From: Hyphomicrobiaceae bacterium
GTDB lineage: Bacteria; Pseudomonadota; Alphaproteobacteria; Rhizobiales; Hyphomicrobiaceae
DNA length: 6,495 bases
Direction of reading: 5' to 3'
NCBI GenBank assembly: GCA_025359005.1
Contig: JANYHP010000414.1
Location: 1 to 6,495 of the forward strand
Position 1 is the stretch's first letter. Every line of letters begins with the position of its first letter. The notes beneath the pieces were generated by a model, which was not told where the DNA came from, did no database searches, and saw only the letters and a list, made by a program, of their open reading frames with translations. Positions 6,169-6,495 of this stretch are shown one piece after another. The position numbers and the translations under genes are program-made.

Positions 6169-6252
6169 GACATGCTGGCGAAGGCCGGCACCTACGGCAA
6201 ATCAGAGATTGGTTTCCGGCTTGTCGTGGGTCCCGGCCCACGCCGGGATGAC
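6169..6252. repeat. BIME-like pair of inverted REP-type palindromes
   Basis: Two 32-base arms face each other: 6169-6200, and the reverse complement of 6221-6252. They match at 24 of 32 positions and flank a 20-base spacer. Each arm carries its own hairpin. The left is GCTGGC / GCCGGC (6174-6179 and 6184-6189, loop GAAG). The right is TCCCGGC / GCCGGGA (6231-6237 and 6242-6248, loop CCAC). This is the layout of bacterial interspersed mosaic elements, two inverted REPs around a short spacer. It lies inside the TRAP operon, between dctP and dctQ. No protein frame is credible here. Confidence 0.65.
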
Positions 6253-6305
6253 GAAATGTTCTGTGGTGCGCCTGGAGACTGGGGTCGTTCCGGTTTTGCA
6301 GTGGG

Positions 6306-6338
6306 TCCTCGGGATCGCGTGATGGTGCGACCCGAGGA
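6306..6338. repeat. Strong hairpin just downstream of dctP
   Basis: TCCTCGGGATCGC (6306-6318) pairs with GCGACCCGAGGA (6327-6338) as 12 base pairs with a single bulged A at 6314 and an 8-base loop. On the minus strand it begins about 20 bases after the dctP stop. Its edges, GTGGGTCC on the left and GGATGACGA on the right, also occur around the right arm of the neighbouring element, so the two belong to one repeat family with different stems. No T-run follows, so 3'-end protection or partial attenuation of dctP mRNA is likelier than full termination. Confidence 0.6.
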
Positions 6339-6358
6339 TGACGAGCAAGCGGCCAGCG

Positions 6359-6495
6359 CTACTTCACCGCGCGAACCAGCCCGACGATTTTCTCGGCGTG
6401 GGGGCCGAGGTCTTTCGCGAGCTTATCGACCATGGGCGCGGCGACGGCTGCGAAGCCGGCCTTGTCGACATCGGTAACGACCTTGACGCCGATCG
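6359..6495 (-). CDS. dctP: TRAP transporter substrate-binding protein DctP, C-terminal end only
   Basis: On the minus strand an open frame enters from the right edge and ends at TAG (6359-6361), giving the last 44 residues of a protein. It includes VVTDVDKAGFAAVAAPMVDK and ends LVRAVK. This matches the usual tail of DctP-family periplasmic solute-binding proteins: a V.x.D.x.F segment, then a helix with P..DK.AK.LG, then a last helix ending in A.K. The position directly upstream of dctQ-dctM on the same strand supports the call strongly. The full protein would capture the solute in the periplasm and present it to DctQM. The signal peptide and ligand-binding residues are outside the window, so the substrate cannot be inferred. 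It is separated from dctQ by 257 bases that hold palindromic repeats. Confidence 0.85.
   Translation of the reverse strand, partial: IGVKVVTDVDKAGFAAVAAPMVDKLAKDLGPHAEKIVGLVRAVK

Noticed and set aside
5556..6251. Plus-strand open frame of 231 codons opposite dctQ.
   Set aside because: It is an antisense shadow of a well-supported membrane protein gene, rich in Asp, Glu and Arg, with no recognisable domain.

Overview
This is a GC-rich chromosomal window with densely packed metabolic and transport genes, most likely from an alphaproteobacterium of the Hyphomicrobiales/Rhizobiales type. That placement is inferred from four things: base composition, the style of the M20 amidohydrolase, the glutathione peroxidase with Asp in its NDF motif, and REP-like palindromes containing a GGATGACGA-type end. 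No marker gene settles the taxonomy. There are no rRNA, tRNA, CRISPR, transposase or phage genes.

Plus strand, left part: the window opens inside a short-chain dehydrogenase/reductase (SDR) gene of which only the C-terminal half is present (1-436). After 209 bases comes a complete M20D-type metal-dependent amidohydrolase (646-1812). Just past its stop is a GC-only hairpin. It is followed by a short frame (1812-1955) that reads like the last strand of an outer-membrane beta-barrel protein, probably a gene remnant.

Minus strand, from right to left: (i) a tripartite TRAP dicarboxylate-type transporter operon, consisting of the last 44 codons of the periplasmic binding protein dctP (6359-6495), the small permease dctQ (5520-6101) and the large permease dctM (4186-5523); (ii) a secreted Cys-type glutathione peroxidase (3363-3941); (iii) a CoxE-like VWA-domain protein (2028-3203). 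dctQ and dctM overlap by ATGA and should be translationally coupled. The dctP-dctQ gap is 257 bases and holds REP/BIME-like palindromes. These are well placed to let the binding protein be made in excess over the membrane subunits. The VWA gene is convergent with the plus-strand genes.

Functional links: TRAP subunits DctQ and DctM form the inner-membrane Na+-driven symporter and DctP delivers the solute. The substrate cannot be told from this window. The amidohydrolase and SDR may belong to a catabolic locus extending left of the window. The VWA gene lacks its usual MoxR AAA+ ATPase partner in the sequence visible here. I see no clearly new multi-gene system. The most interesting items are the palindromes inside the TRAP operon, the 13-bp triple repeat directly upstream of the VWA start, the Gln-to-Asp change in the peroxidase active site, and the beta-barrel remnant.
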